Shown here piece after piece: positions 50,001 through 61,819 of a stretch of 64,000 nt of DNA. The notes beneath the pieces are model-generated. The model searched no databases. It saw nothing but the letters and a program-made list of their open reading frames with translations, and was not told the origin of the DNA. The DNA is from Atherinomorus stipes. Its lineage: Eukaryota > Chordata > Actinopteri > Atheriniformes > Atherinidae. The position numbers were made by a program, and so were the translations under genes. Numbering within the stretch: position 1 is the first letter of the stretch; each line of letters opens with the position of its first letter. The stretch covers positions 1,116,001 through 1,180,000 of the forward strand of contig JALJCO010003968.1 in assembly GCA_023101725.1 (NCBI GenBank), in the 5' to 3' direction.

Positions 50001-53000
50001 TGCATTATTAAGACGTGACAGTTTTGTTTATATATTTGTCATTTCAACAGATCAGCACACAATGAACTGGAAAAGAACAGGTGAGTGAGGCCAGACTAAA
50101 TATGTTTTTTCAATGCTTTTTTATGATGCAAACAGTCCAGTTCTGCAAAGGAAAGACCAAGGAAAATGAGGATGGACATTTTGTTGAGGTTTTTATGTGC
50201 AAAAGCCTTAAGAGGAAGAAAGAATCTTCAGTCTTGAAACTGGTGTTGCAAGAATTTATCACAGCTGTTTTTGTCTCACAATTACAGTATGCTTCAAACT
50301 AATAAGCCAAAAGCTCTCCCCACCCTTCCACATTTGGATATCTCGGCTCGATGCTAACCAAATATTCTTAAAAATGGTTTTACTGCAGGGTAGTTAATCA
50401 GCTTGTTATCACAGCCCTTGAAAGGGCCTTTTTTTCTATATCAACAAGTTGGAAATTGACATATTGTGCAGGTTAGGAGTGAACATTTTGCAAGGCAAAT
50501 AAGATGAAGCCTCAGTAGCAGCACTGCTCCTGGAGGACATGCAGACATTTCCCCAGTCAGCAAATGGGAACCCTCTGTTTCCAGACAACAGGGCTCCTTC
50601 CTGAGAATTTCACAGCTGCAAATCTAACAACAGCTCGCTTTTGCTGCTCCAGGATAAGACAGCTTCTGCCTTAAGCAGGAAACAAATGTCAGGAAAAGGC
50701 GCTTATTGCTAAATTTAAATGTCCAGCTATGCCTGTGTGTGAGATTCTTACTCATAGAGATAAATATTGAGGGAAAGTGGCACCTCTAGGAAGAAGGCTT
50801 CTACTGGATTTTTTTTACATCACAAAATGGTGGCCAATGCAGAGATGACATCATAATTTGACCTACATTTTCCTGCGTTATTTAAAAAGCATAGTGAGAG
50901 CCCTTTGCCAGTTTCTGCTTGCACTGAGACCACAGACCCCAAACGCTTTGGTGGATCATAAGCACAATATCACGCTGACCTCAGCAGCTTTGAAGTCTCG
51001 GGTCAGATAGATCTACTGTATAATAGTAATAGTCTCTGTTTGAATATGATGACCATAATCAAAAATGTTTCACTTTAAAGATACAGTTAAGGTTTTGATG
51101 AGGAGTTGATGATAAAATCTGCTAGAATCTAGATGAAATAAAACAAGAATAATGCATGAATGATAAAATTCTATATTATACTGTACTTTACCCTGTGTAT
51201 GGTGTCTTTGAACAGATATTACCCCAACTGTGTCTCTTCTCACAGGCGAGCACATCTCCGCTTGTGTTTGGAAAGGCTGAAGTCGCTCATCCCTCTGGGA
51301 CCAGACTGCAGTCGGCACACCACACTGGGACTACTCAACAAGGCCAAAGCACACATCAAGGTGTGGCAGTCTAAACAGCATGATGCTGTCATGGGAGATT
51401 GGGGGGCTGCTGCAGGTTCAGTTTTGTTCCCAGTAGTTATAATGTAATCATACAGCATGCACATGCTGCTTCTTATTTAAGACTGGTGATGCGTTAGTGG
51501 TTTGGCTGATGCTAGTTTGGGGTAAAGGTAAAAAGGTTAAAAAGGCTTTTGTAGCAGCCATAGAAACAATAAGAGAAAAAACAGAGTGTTAAGTGCCAAA
51601 CATTTTACTTTAAACCAGAACAACTAAATTAGGTCTACTGTTAGCTTCATGACTGGAAAACATCTTCAGAGGAAAAAGCCTTCTGCTCATGGTTTGTGAT
51701 CATACTGTACACATTTAGCTACAAGTACAAAACTGGACTTGAATATTGACTCAACAAAATATATCTCTTCTCCCACAAGTAAAATACTGTTTACATCATG
51801 TTAATCTGTGGTACTGCAGGGATTGACTTTGATACTCAAGGACAAATACTAGTATCCAATGCATTTGGGAGACCTTGTGGATCCTGAGTAATGGCTTAAA
51901 AATCTAAGCCTCACTAGCCTCACTGATCCAGTTTTTCTTTTTTTTTTTTTACAACAAAACACTACTTTGACCTCTCAGCTCGTGCTATTGGTGACCCAGT
52001 TTCTTTGTTTTTCCTTTGAGGTGTAGACTTCTGTGCTGTCATGGTGCTTTACTGTCCACCACGCATAATGACAGCGATGTCACCCTTTCTGCACAGAACT
52101 CTGTCAAAAACTCTCAAAGTTTGTTTGGTTCAAAACTTTTTGAAAGGGATTTCTCGAAAGAGACGTTTACTTTGTAATCACAGCTGGCTAAACAGGTAGA
52201 ACTAAAAAGAAAGTGGGATAAGAGTCAGTTATGGGAAAATATCACCATTTTGGTGCTTCATTGTTATTCATAGCTTTACATCAGCAGTGGTTTGACAACA
52301 AACATACTGACTGTTTTCAGTAACAGTGGGATTTTCTGAGGAGCTCTCAGAGTAATTAGACAGCTGCACCTTGAGACACTTTGGCCTCATTGTCAAGACG
52401 TCATGGTTAGGACCTGGTGATTGCAGGGGTTTTTTTTTGTTTTTTTTTTTTCTTTTCCAACAAATCTCATTGGGGCTGCTGTGGCCTGTCCTCTGCCAGA
52501 CTGTACAACTTAGATACTTATGCGATTAACACTGACCACTGGTCTTTATAAGCCAGGTCTGCTGGGAGAATGGATTGCTATATCTGGAGTGTAAGGGTTG
52601 CCATGCTGGCTGCAATCAAACTTAAACTAAATGCATTTTTGGAGGTTCATAATATACAGTTATAGCAACAGTGTGACTGAAGGCTGTTATATGAAGCAAG
52701 AAACAGTTTGTTAAATTTTTACCACAGTGAAGGGTTATAATGGAAGTGTTTATGACGCATCCAGGAAGTGAGGCTTGTTGAATTTTATTTTTTGTGTTAC
52801 TGGAACCAGAAGTTCCATAGAATATGAGGAAACAATGCAACCAGCATAAAGGTCTACATCTACGGGAAGAGAAAGAAAAAAAGAAAAAGAACTATTTAAT
52901 GATAAAGGAAAAACAGTGATGGAACTCACATTGAAGCAAAAGCAAAAAAGCAAACAATAGTGGTGGGTATATTACACAAAATGTGCACAGTAGAATGAAA

Positions 53001-54468
53001 ATGACTGTTTAAATTTAAGTCAACATGAACCCAGAACATTTAGTGGTCGATTCTTCGGTCAGAATTTTTTTTTTTAATTCATTGAAGTTAATCCCCTTGT
53101 TAGAGTACAGTATGTTGTGTGTAAGTACTCAGACACTGAACAGTTTTACATGTACATTCAAAAGTTGAGAGGAAGACAAATTAAGTTCTCCTGATATGTA
53201 TATATATATATATATATATACAGTAACATTAGCTTATATTACATTTCTATTGTGCTACATTAACTTTTAATGTGGAAGCCCTGATAATTCATACAAATAT
53301 CAATAAAGTCTCTGCAGACATGTGTTATGATTAACCAGTAATTTGCATATCAATATGAAAAATCCAATTAATCTTAACACATATAGATCTTTTGCGTGTA
53401 AGCTGGAATTGTGTTGTTCCAAAGCACAACTGCCAATGCTTTTTCTACACAAATATATATATACATATATATGTATATGTATATATATATGTATATATAT
53501 ATATATATATGTATATGTTCAGTCTAATCTTATAATATCTTTACTTGATATTTACAGGGCACTGGTTGGGTGTTCACTTGCTAGAAATATATTCAGGGGT
53601 TTAGTTTGAAACATATATGTTTTTATTGTAATTTATCAATGAAAAAACACACACACACACAAAAAAAAGCCATATTGACCAAAATAAGTTCCCATTATGA
53701 GTTCATCTGGAGATAAGTTATAGCTAAGAAGGCAGAAAAAAAGGTTTTTTGTCAAATGCAGAACAGGATGACCTTTATTTTCTCTTCATGTTCTGTCCCA
53801 CCATGCTTCATGTAGACTCAAGCTACTTGCTGTCCTTGCTGGATAATTCATTGGAGGACACATTTGACAGCAGCAGCTCTTACATTACTGCAATAATGTC
53901 TGAAGTCTACCATCCTCCCGTGTATCACTGCTTCTTACTAATACTTCAGGGTATCATATCCCCACAAACTATATGTTTTCACTGTGTTTCTGCATTAACT
54001 AAATGCACTTTTCTTTTTATTTTCAGAAACTTGAAGAAGTCGACCGAAGGAGTCAGCACCAACTAGAAACCCTAGAGAGAGAGCAGAGGCACCTGCAGAG
54101 GCAGCTATCCCAGTTGCAGACTCATGGTGAGAGGGTCCGCACAGACAGCCTGGGCTCCCGTATGGACTCTGATCGCTCAGAGTCCGACAGAGGTTAGTGC
54201 CCTTATTAGAGCTTAGTTGTTTCCTTTCCAGTTTCAGTTATTCACACTCAGAGTTAAGAGGTTTATTCGGCATTAATCAGTGTTTTGTTTCTGTGTTTTA
54301 ACAGAGGAAATTGAAGTCGACGTGGAAAGCACTGAGTTCTCCCATGGAGAAATGGACAGTGTTAGCACCAGTGGTGCAAGCGACCTGGATGACCACAGCA
54401 GCCGGCAGAGCTCAGCCAGTGATGAGGGCTACTCCACTTGCAGTCTAAAACTGGCCTTTTCTGCTTAA
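46813..54468 (+). CDS. mxi1: MAX-interacting protein 1 (MXI1/MXD2), full coding span, 6 exons
   Basis: MXI1 pairs with MAX, binds E-box DNA and recruits SIN3 co-repressors, opposing MYC in the nucleus. Exons 46813-47041, 49760-49862, 50051-50080, 51246-51360, 54027-54192 and 54305-54468 join in frame to 268 residues with GT-AG introns. Visible parts are the SIN3-interaction helix (about residues 55-74, [16 protein letters not shown]), the CEHGYAST block, the bHLH (about 115-163) with basic [18 protein letters not shown] and loop [10 protein letters not shown], the leucine zipper (about 160-190) and an acidic tail with [16 protein letters not shown]. The first exon resembles the long mammalian MXI1-0 type (FSD...NVQILLEAASYLE) rather than the short MERV-type start. 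The start was taken at the ATG at 46813 (A at -3, G at +4); the frame stays open upstream to 46570, so a longer N-terminus is not excluded. Confidence 0.94.
48037..48113. repeat. nested palindrome (cruciform-prone)
   Basis: Arms of about 33 bases (48038-48070 and 48080-48113) pair around GCTCTAGAG. Inside each arm is a further palindrome; TGCCAATGCTCTA and its exact complement at 48087-48112 form a perfect 26-bp one. The left arm differs by one base and a one-base indel. Confidence 0.85.
48120..48960. repeat. dispersed repeat of unknown class
   Basis: Begins after TTATTATTATTATTAAAC and contains GGCGCACTTCTTCTCCCAGG, CGGCCGGGATCGGTGTGCTT and CCATAACTCCCACACCGTTT, which I recognise as a common interspersed sequence type in teleosts. 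It is CpG-richer than its flanks and has only short broken frames. Class not determined. Confidence 0.45.
49035..49048. promoter_or_regulatory. RFX-like perfect palindrome in mxi1 intron 1
   Basis: GTTGTCATGACAAC is a perfect 14-bp palindrome with the spacing of an X-box. The centre differs from the best RFX consensus, so this is a weak call. Confidence 0.25.
49320..49545. repeat. minisatellite of TCTGTCTCACAG-type units
   Basis: Irregular tandem units built from ACAGTCTGTCTC, ACAGTCTATGTC and TCATTCACAGTC. One strand is almost pure pyrimidine with interspersed CA steps. It creates open frames rich in Ser, Leu and Val that are not genes. Confidence 0.85.
49760..49862 (+). CDS. mxi1: mxi1 coding exon 2
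   Basis: Acceptor CATCATCAG and donor GTGGGT. It encodes [13 protein letters not shown], a block shared by MXI1 proteins, then a basic linker. Confidence 0.92.
50051..50080 (+). CDS. mxi1: mxi1 coding exon 3 (30-nt micro-exon)
   Basis: Acceptor CAACAG and donor GTGAGT. The 30 bases encode SAHNELEKN with split Arg codons on both sides, giving the start of the basic region. MXD-family genes have a similar very short exon here. Confidence 0.93.
51246..51360 (+). CDS. mxi1: mxi1 coding exon 4 (bHLH)
   Basis: Acceptor CTCACAG and donor GTGTGG. It encodes [19 protein letters not shown] and the second helix [14 protein letters not shown], almost identical to mammalian MXI1. Confidence 0.95.
53197..53220. 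repeat. (TA)n microsatellite
   Basis: About 12 TA units in mxi1 intron 4. Confidence 0.9.
53452..53516. repeat. imperfect (TA)/(TATG) microsatellite
   Basis: Alternating TATATATG-type units, about 65 bases, in mxi1 intron 4. Confidence 0.9.
54027..54192 (+). CDS. mxi1: mxi1 coding exon 5 (leucine zipper)
   Basis: Acceptor TTTTCAG and donor GTTAGT. It encodes [20 protein letters not shown], the zipper that pairs with MAX, then a serine- and aspartate-rich stretch. Confidence 0.94.
54305..54468 (+). CDS. mxi1: mxi1 coding exon 6 and stop
   Basis: Acceptor TAACAG and stop TAA at 54466-54468. It encodes [19 protein letters not shown] and the C-terminal SDEGYST motif found in MXI1. Confidence 0.95.
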
Positions 54469-56270
54469 AACACCAGCCTATACTTTTACTTAAGCTGCAG
54501 TCTTTTATGGCTTTCACCTCTCTAAGTACCAGCCTACTGCTCCAACCCCCCCCCCCAACAGTTTAGGTTAATTGTGTTCAGAGGAACCAGCCTCCCTCCT
54601 GACAAATCAAACATCTACTCCATCCAAGAACCCGCCTTAATTCCAGCTCAGTCTAAAAGCTACAAAAAAAAAAGAAAAAAAAAAAGAAATAGCCTCACAC
54701 CAAAAACCAAGACTTCTCTCTTTCTATTCAACAAACTTAAATCTTTGGCAAAATACAATTCCTCATTTAACCAATCACCTGAATGTCCCTTTACATGTTG
54801 CCAACTCGAATTAACCATACTTGCTCTAAATATTGATCCTGTTGAGGACTTATTAATGCATCAGTGTCAAACACTGAAAGGTAGACTACATTTAATCAAA
54901 TTGATCCTCAAAAACCAGCAAAACACTCAAATACACACTCAGACACACACAAACACACAAACAATACCAGCTAGAAGCTCACCATTGGGAACGTTTGCTC
55001 CATCTGCCTTGTTAAAAAAAAAAGCCCTTTTTCATTGGATAAAATATCCAAACAGCACTTCTTGTCAATGTACAAGCCAGCAAGGGCTATAATGTCTGCA
55101 TTCCAAAATGAGTTACCCAGATATACAACCTCTGCTTTCGGGCCCACAACCATCACTGATCCATGTGGTGTCCTTTTTCTTGTCCTGTGGAAACTGGTGG
55201 TGTAGTCCACCTTTGTTATTCTAACTTATTTTGAGTTTAATTCTATTTATTTTTGGTATATTTAATTGTAGTGTAGCTACGTCTTGGTCATGCTGAAATG
55301 GGTAAAAAAAAAAAAAAAATTGACTTTAAATACATCAACCAAACTTATTGTACTTGATGTAGGATCCCCACTAAAGCATATGGAGTGCTACACATTTAAT
55401 CTATTACTCAGTGGTATTTAGTTGGATGCTTTTGACTGTTTGCAGATTCAGTTATTTTGGACAGTTCCAAGCTTTCCCACACCTGTTCAAGCACAAAGCT
55501 CAAGCAATAATGTTTCTAGTTTCATATCTGTGATATTGGTTGGGTTTAGTACATTATTTTGTCCGTCCAACTCCCAATTACTGAGTTACACTTGCTTCAG
55601 TAGTATTAGCTACTTATAATCAGCATTAAATTGATTGTAATTGACTTTAAAAGCTATGGTGCATGTGTCTTGAATGTAGCCTTTCTAATGATATTTTAAT
55701 GTGCTCTGGATTGATGAGTAATATATCAGTAGCATGAACAGGAAAACTACAGAAATGGTTTTGGTTAATATTTCAGTGTTTAATACTGCTTTTTCGTACT
55801 GTGGCAGAAAAAGTACAAGATTCAATTCTTTAAATCTGGAGACTTCTCACGTATAATTCAATGTGTATTTAACATAATTGCACTGTTGACCTGTTTGACT
55901 CCATGAAACCAAATAAGACATTTCAATATGATCATTTATCAGCATTCTTCAGTAAATCACCACCAAATTGTGTCTTAACAAGGGGATTGACTCTTGCACA
56001 AAGTTCCTTGTTAGAGGTCTTTCACTCCTCCTGACCCCCAACATGTTTGGGAAACTATAAAATGCACTATGAGAAACAAATGTTATAAAACAACTAACCT
56101 TTGTTGAGGAATTATGTTGAGGCACATCCCAGAATGTCCTTTTTGTGCTTTCTCAGCCAACTGAGGTGACTTTTGTGCAAAATATGTGCTGCTGGTCCCC
56201 TGCTAATACTTTGTTACAGCTCCCTAATAACTATTCCTGGAATCTTAATAAACTTCTACACACATCTAAC
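54469..56270 (+). other. mxi1: mxi1 3' UTR (inferred)
   Basis: AT-rich sequence follows the stop. AATAAA at 56247-56252 is a good polyadenylation signal and would give a 3' UTR of about 1.8 kb. Homopurine/A-rich runs sit at 54664-54687 and 55303-55319. The next gene, smndc1, converges from the other side about 0.3 kb further on. Confidence 0.5.
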
Positions 56271-56584
56271 AATGTTGTCTCTCTTTTATTTAAGCAAATA
56301 ATTTATATTTTATCATTCCAAACCTAAATGTGAAAAGCATACAAGAACACAAGTTGGCAGTCAATCAAAGATTTCTCATCTAGGTCCATAAATCTTGTTT
56401 GATTTCCTCCAAAATGGGGGACAAAACTAAGGAAGTAAGAAAATTCTAGTGTCCTCTGCTCTGTCTTGATAATGGTGCAATTCTTTACTGCCACCTATAG
56501 GACCTAACAGGGCAACACTTCAATGTATTAACATTAAAAAAAACACACACAGAAGCAATCATTTTAAAAACTGAAAACAAAATT

Positions 56585-57035
56585 TTTATTTCACTGTTAT
56601 GTATATACACAAATTAAAATGCAAATTCAGCCATCTTAACTCAACACAATTATTAATGTTCAAATATTCTCACTATGTGTCAGAGTTTAAAAATCTCGTT
56701 TCAAATGTACACCCCATATCTAAAGGTGTCTGTACAGATCTCAGCAGGTATTTTGCCAGTCAATATAGGGACAAAAACAAAGCTGCTTTTTTCCTAAAAC
56801 ACCACTTCCTGTTACATAACAGGTGACCTTGTTCCAGTACAGGGGAAAAAAATCCCTCATGGATTTTTGTTTTATCTACATAATACATAAGAAAACTACA
56901 ATATTTCAAACACAGGTGTGCAAGCAAAATTTCTTTGAGAGCTTTCTTTACTTGACAAACATAAACGTATAAACACAATGGAAAGCACTGATACAATTGG
57001 TATACAGTGGATTATTATGTACACAATACATTAAG
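56585..57035 (-). other. smndc1: smndc1 3' UTR (inferred)
   Basis: Non-coding AT-rich sequence after the smndc1 stop. A TTTATT at 56585-56590 is AATAAA on the minus strand and is the likely polyadenylation signal. The transcripts of smndc1 and mxi1 would then end roughly 300 bases apart. Confidence 0.45.
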
Positions 57036-57173
57036 TCATTGTGGCATTAGATGTCTGACATTATATTTGGATGTGTCATTGTACTGGGTCATAGGTTTAT
57101 CTGCAATACCACAAGTTCCCACTCCAACTTTCCCATTTACGCTTTCTGGAGATGCAAATATGCTCCTTTTTAC
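57036..57173 (-). CDS. smndc1: smndc1 coding exon 5 and stop
   Basis: Acceptor TTTAG on the minus strand; the stop TGA complement is at 57036-57038. It encodes VKRSIFASPESVNGKVGVGT and ends NVRHLMPQ, nearly identical to mammals. Confidence 0.95.
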   Translation of the reverse strand, partial: VKRSIFASPESVNGKVGVGTCGIADKPMTQYNDTSKYNVRHLMPQ

Positions 57174-60052
57174 CTAAACGACACAAAGCAATATGGTAAG
57201 TGGAACAAATAAAAAACAATGTTTAACCTCTGGTCTGTAAAGAAAAAAGAAAAAAAAAAAAAGCAACATACCTGTCCTTTCTTGTTCTTCGAGTAAGCTT
57301 TGTTGTTAAACTGTTGCCACTTAGACTTTTGCTCCTCCCTTTCTTGCTCCAACTCCTTCATTCTCTGTACCTTTTTTTGGGCTTTCTTCTTTTTATACTC
57401 GCGCTGCTCCGCTATCTGCTCTTTCCTGGAAAGACAAGGACAAAAAACATTTTCACCTTTGACGTCAATCAAAAACATTTTACAAAAAATCTAGAATGAC
57501 ATGGTTACATAATTATGGGAATTAACAGGGACTTTACATAAGCAGTAATGCTGTGAATTATAATAATAATAAAAAAAAAATTTAACTATAAAAGCAGTCA
57601 CCACAGGGGCCTTTTAAATGCCATGAGTATAGAAATTATTACTGTTTGCGTAGAAAGATTATTGATTTTAGCCCCAATAAATCTAACAATAGACATTCCT
57701 TAAGATGTTTGTTAGTTTATCTATTTGTACAATTAAAATGTTTTCATACAAGCATGATTTTTTAAATTCCGTTTTCCACACAGCTGCTAAAATAAACTTG
57801 GCATTTCATCCATTCACTTTGGTTCGTCTTTAAGAGTCCTCTTTAATAGTTTAACTCTTTCAGTGCTGAGGTAAGAGAAGAACAAGTACTCCAGCCTGGT
57901 GTTTTCCTCATAAATACAACAAGCCTTCTCACACGAGAGGAACCCAACTGCAGTCACGATACGTCGCCATATATCCAATCGGCGCCGGAAGTCCCAAGCG
58001 GAAGGTTCTTTTTCATGTAATGTACTAAAATCTAACCCTAACCACCCGACTACACCACACGCATCTGGGTTGCAAGCTGCAGATGCTCTTGGCGTGTTGA
58101 ACTAACTTCCACTTGAGACTTCTGGTATGGATTGGATGTATGGTGGCACACCCTTGTCGGCCATTGTAACTGCAAGAAGGTACTCTTGTCTCACACTGCC
58201 AACACTACAACTCATGTAGGGGCTGATTAGTTTAGTTTAGGTTAGTTTACTTGAGAGGGGGCAATGCAATTTCATAAAAACACATGAACAGACATGGTTA
58301 AAAAGCCAGAATTAGCCAGAAGGCTGTTTTTCATCTGCAGTCCCCTGACCATGATGGAAAACAGCAGTAAAACACATCTGCCAGAAGGAGCATATGGTTA
58401 GTAGGAAACATGATGAAACCAGTCCATAATATAAAAATCACAGCATACAAAGAACAAAACTGTAAGAACAAAACAGAACAAAAAAAACCAAACAAACAAA
58501 AAAAACACAGAACACAAAACACACGCTTGCACTTACAAGAGAAAAACAAACAAACAAACAAACTGACATAAAAAAGAAACACCAGTTCAAAAGACTGACA
58601 GTACAGTTACAAATTGATAAAACAGAGCACCAGGCTAATCTCTAGTGTTGGCAAACGCCAGTGTTGACAAGCCACATTCTCAGTTTTTTAGTGAATATTT
58701 TGATAAGCACTGTTATTCAGTTAGTGCAACTCTGAGATAGCAATGGAGGACATTCCCAAGCCAAATCAATTTATATATCTGCATAAGGGACAGCCAGCAT
58801 AGTGGCTCTCTTAACACAGATGCCACTCAAGCAGCCAGCTGCTGCAAAGTTTAACTTCTTTTTTCTTCACTTATTACAAACTTCCTTTTCACAAAAGCAG
58901 CTAGTAACAAGTCTCAGTGCCTGCAAGTTGTTTTAGATTTGCAATACTTAAATCCAGCTTTAAGGTGAATCACATGAGTCAGTAAGAAAAGAGTTTGTTC
59001 ATACTTTGACTTTGGCTTTATGCTTCCATCCTCATCGGAACGTTTCCCCTCCTCAACCACTTTGAGGTTCTGCAGAGGAATCACTTCGGCATTCCCGTAT
59101 CCAGTGAAGGTAACAGCTGCAGTGCTGTTCTCTCGATCTATCTCCTCAATCTCAGCCTCATACACCCTGTCAAAAAATCACGTCTGTAAGCAGGTGAGTA
59201 TGAGCAAAAGACTCAAGCTCAATAGTAGATTAATATACAATCCTAAATATTCAGTCTATTCATAATATTAATTCATCATGTTCAGCAAACACAGCCAAAG
59301 TTGAGTTCTCCTTCAGATCAGACCTACAATGTTTAAAGACATTACTTAAAAGATTATTCTGATAGATGCAGGACTAAGTAAATGCAGTTTGCCAATATTG
59401 TGGTATGTCAATAGCATTATCTTGTATATCAGTGCACCGGCTGAAGCAGCTGAGGTATCAATATTTTTATACATGTGCATAAACTATCCAGTCAAAAACT
59501 ATATTTAAAATTTCCATAACCAAAACAAAGACCTTGTATTGTAGAGCTGCAAAGGCATGCATTTTCACAAAATGTGTTCATTTAAAGAGGCCAGCAACAC
59601 TCACTGTCCATCCTGATTCCACACTGTCATACACCTGTCTCCCACTTTCCAGCTATGCTTCGTGGGGACTGTGTCTGAACCACTGGTCTTGGCAGCCCCA
59701 TCAGTCGGCTGAGAGGCCAGGAGGTCTTTTGTCAGGTCAATGACTTCCTGTGAAACAAACGACAAAAAGGAAATAAGATATCCACAATAAGCTAATATTC
59801 ATGAAATCTAGTTTTCAAAATCTTCTTGTAGAACAACCATTTTAAAGACAGTGACTACATAATGTGAAGGAAACGAAAACGAATCCAAGTGTGATACTCT
59901 GCAACTACTTCAAGTGAATTAATCAGACAAACCTGCAAGTCTTTCTGAAGTTTGCGAAGGTCTTCATTTTCCGGGTCGGTAGATAAGGCAACTTCCACTT
60001 GCTGTAGCTGAGCTTTGTAGCTGCTTAACTGTTTAACCAGGTCTTCTGACAT
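57036..60052 (-). CDS. smndc1: SMNDC1 / SPF30 survival-motor-neuron domain protein, full coding span, 5 exons
   Basis: SMNDC1 (splicing factor 30) is a nuclear protein that helps the U4/U6.U5 tri-snRNP join the pre-spliceosome. Its Tudor domain reads symmetric dimethylarginine on Sm proteins. Minus-strand exons, 5' to 3': 60052-59933, 59747-59605, 59166-59005, 57425-57272, 57173-57036. They join in frame to 238 residues, the same length as human SMNDC1. Visible parts are an N-terminal coiled-coil-like region starting MSEDLVKQLSSYKAQLQQVE, the Tudor domain (about residues 71-130, HSWKVGDRCMTVW ... FTGYGNAEV), a lysine-rich helix (REYKKKKAQKKVQRMKELEQ) and the conserved C-terminus ending NVRHLMPQ. 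The gene is tail-to-tail with mxi1, as in other vertebrates. Confidence 0.96.
57272..57425 (-). CDS. smndc1: smndc1 coding exon 4
   Basis: Acceptor TTTCCAG and donor GTATGT on the minus strand. It encodes EQIAEQREYKKKKAQKKVQR and FNNKAYSKNKKGQ, a basic and probably helical region. The upstream intron is 1.58 kb. Confidence 0.94.
57426..59004 (-). other. smndc1 intron 3
   Basis: A 1.58-kb intron between coding exons 3 and 4. It carries a perfect CRE-type TGACGTCA at 57460-57467, 36 bases from exon 4, and an AAAC-rich stretch (58470-58565). A block near 58215-58440 resembles a dispersed fish repeat. Confidence 0.5.
59005..59166 (-). CDS. smndc1: smndc1 coding exon 3 (Tudor domain)
   Basis: Acceptor TTGACAG and donor GTATGA on the minus strand. 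It encodes VYEAEIEEIDRENSTAAVTF and GYGNAEVIPLQNLKVVEEG, the core of the Tudor barrel. Confidence 0.95.
59605..59747 (-). CDS. smndc1: smndc1 coding exon 2
   Basis: Acceptor TTTCACAG and donor GTGAGT on the minus strand. It encodes EVIDLTKDLLASQPTDG and the start of the Tudor domain, HSWKVGDRCMTVWNQDG. Confidence 0.94.
59933..60052 (-). CDS. smndc1: smndc1 coding exon 1
   Basis: The ATG complement is at 60050-60052 and the donor lies at 59931-59932. It encodes 40 residues ending RKLQKDLQ in phase 0. A splice acceptor just upstream (about 60060-60061) puts six untranslated bases before the ATG, so an untranslated exon precedes it. Confidence 0.95.
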
Positions 60053-60386
60053 CTGTGCGCTATCAAAACATGAAAGTAGCATTCATGATCACATGGCTAA
60101 CTATTAGCTTACGCTCAATAAATCAGCTTGACCATCTAGCGCAACTTTAGACAAGCAACGAACCGACAAAACAAAAAGCTAGCGTTTACTATCCTAAAAC
60201 CGTTTGTTTTCTTTTTCTATAAAAAAAATTGTGTCAACCACAACACTAAACTTAGCATAGCGCTAAAATGATTAGCAAAAATACCTTGGCCCTTTCGTCG
60301 ACGTAAATTTAACGTATAGAAGCTAAAGCTAGCATATGCAGCAAGAGTCTACGCCACATAAACAAAAGGTCACCGTGTAATCTTAC

Positions 60387-60530
60387 CTTGGTGTGACGCT
60401 ACAGCTCCAATAGTATCAATATGACTCAATTATCAATTCGACAGTTTTCTAAAGCGATTGCTTAAGTTAAAGTATGCCTTTCTTGCTCTTTTACCCGAAC
60501 AGCCAACCGGAACCCCCTCTCCAAAATTTC
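60387..60530 (-). promoter_or_regulatory. smndc1: candidate smndc1 untranslated exon 1 and promoter
   Basis: On the minus strand a GTAAGA donor lies at 60386-60381, preceded by a sequence that is richer in CpG than its flanks and contains paired CCGGAA/TTCCGG-type ETS-like elements near 60500-60515. This is the expected place for a housekeeping CpG promoter and the short 5' UTR exon that joins to the acceptor next to the first ATG. The transcript start is not resolved. Confidence 0.45.
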
Positions 60531-61693
60531 GTCGCGCTCCAAAGCAACAGAATGTAACTTCGTGCCCCAAGAGGATCATCAGCGCCCCTATCGGTTTGAA
60601 ATAATATTGATCTTCTATCCGCACGCTCCTTTGTTATGGGAACAAGCTACTCCAAACATTTCATGTAGCTTCTAGTAAGTAGTAGTGGACAGCCCTGTAA
60701 CAAAGCTGCAACCTGTTCATTTGTTCTTATGCACTTTCTAATATAGCTGTTGTGTTCAAGTACACGTTTTTTATGTATTTGTTTTCAATTTAAATTCTAT
60801 TGGTCTCTGCTATTGCTGAATTTTGTTTCAAGTGTTTTTGCATCCCATGCCATTTTTGTCAATTGTTCAGCACCTTGGGCAATCTGTTGATTGTAAGTGT
60901 GCTCTATAAATAAAAATGAACCTGAAAGGTTCAGTATCTCTGCCATCATCCCTGCTGCAACAGATAAAAACTATGGTGCTTCAAATGTCGAATGTTACAG
61001 TGAGACTGTGACCAATCAGTAAATACAACAAAAACAATACTGTAGACTTCACTTGAATGAAAACTCCTAGATGGTGTGTAACTTGAATAGTAATAGTAAG
61101 AAATGTAGGCTACAATTTACTCATTTTATACAAATAAGGGGTTCACAGAATTTGCATCACCGTCATAAAGTGTAAGGCAGGTAGATCTAGTTAGCTCATT
61201 ATAAAGTGTTGGATTAATAATCAGCTGAATTAGATATATAAAATATGCAAAGACATAACCTTAAATGAAGCAGTGCATACAGTACAAAAAAAACAAAAAA
61301 CAGGGTAAATTACTGTTTATGTTTATACGTTGATAAACATAATCTTTCAGCTTTTATTTTCACTGATCCTGTCATGTCTGTGTTCTTGAAAGTACTCCTA
61401 TCTTCTCTTCAAAGACAATTCTTCAATGATGTTGTTCATTTAAGGTATATCATTTATTGATGAAACATAACTGCAAACCACACAGGCAGCTCTCTAACAC
61501 CACTGCAATTTTAGAGTCCACCGATATTACTTTCATAAATCAGCATTCTAATTAATGTCATAATCAGCCAATGGCTTTCGTGTGTAGAAGCAGCACCAAA
61601 TCTCTTTTTGAATCTCCACTAGAGGAACTCCGCCCATTTCTGTTCCCACTGAAGTGGAGACAGCATCACAGATCCCCAGCGTCAGATCAAGCT
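60531..61693. other. smndc1-adra2a intergenic region
   Basis: AT-rich, no exon recognised. It separates two divergently transcribed genes by about 1.2 kb. Nothing else definite was seen. Confidence 0.5.
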
Positions 61694-61819
61694 TATAAAA
61701 GACACTCTCTATTTGAGCTACAGCAGATGAAAAGACCTGCCTGAGCTTTCCAAACCAGGAATATGTCTGTTTTCAAAGATGTTCTATCAGGGATATAACT
61801 GTACATTTATATTCTTAAA
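61694..61819 (+). promoter_or_regulatory. adra2a: candidate adra2a TATA promoter and 5' UTR exon
   Basis: TATAAAAG lies at 61694-61701, which would place transcription start near 61725. A GC-box-like TCCGCCC is about 65 bases further upstream. A strong donor, AAAG then GTAAGT, occurs at 61820, so a short 5' UTR intron before the coding exon is possible; acceptor candidates lie near 62053. The TATA is seen directly; the splice model is inference. Confidence 0.45.

Noticed and set aside
54574..55092. 172-codon open frame after the mxi1 stop
   Set aside because: It lies wholly in the inferred 3' UTR, is low-complexity (Lys, Gln, Thr runs) and resembles no family.
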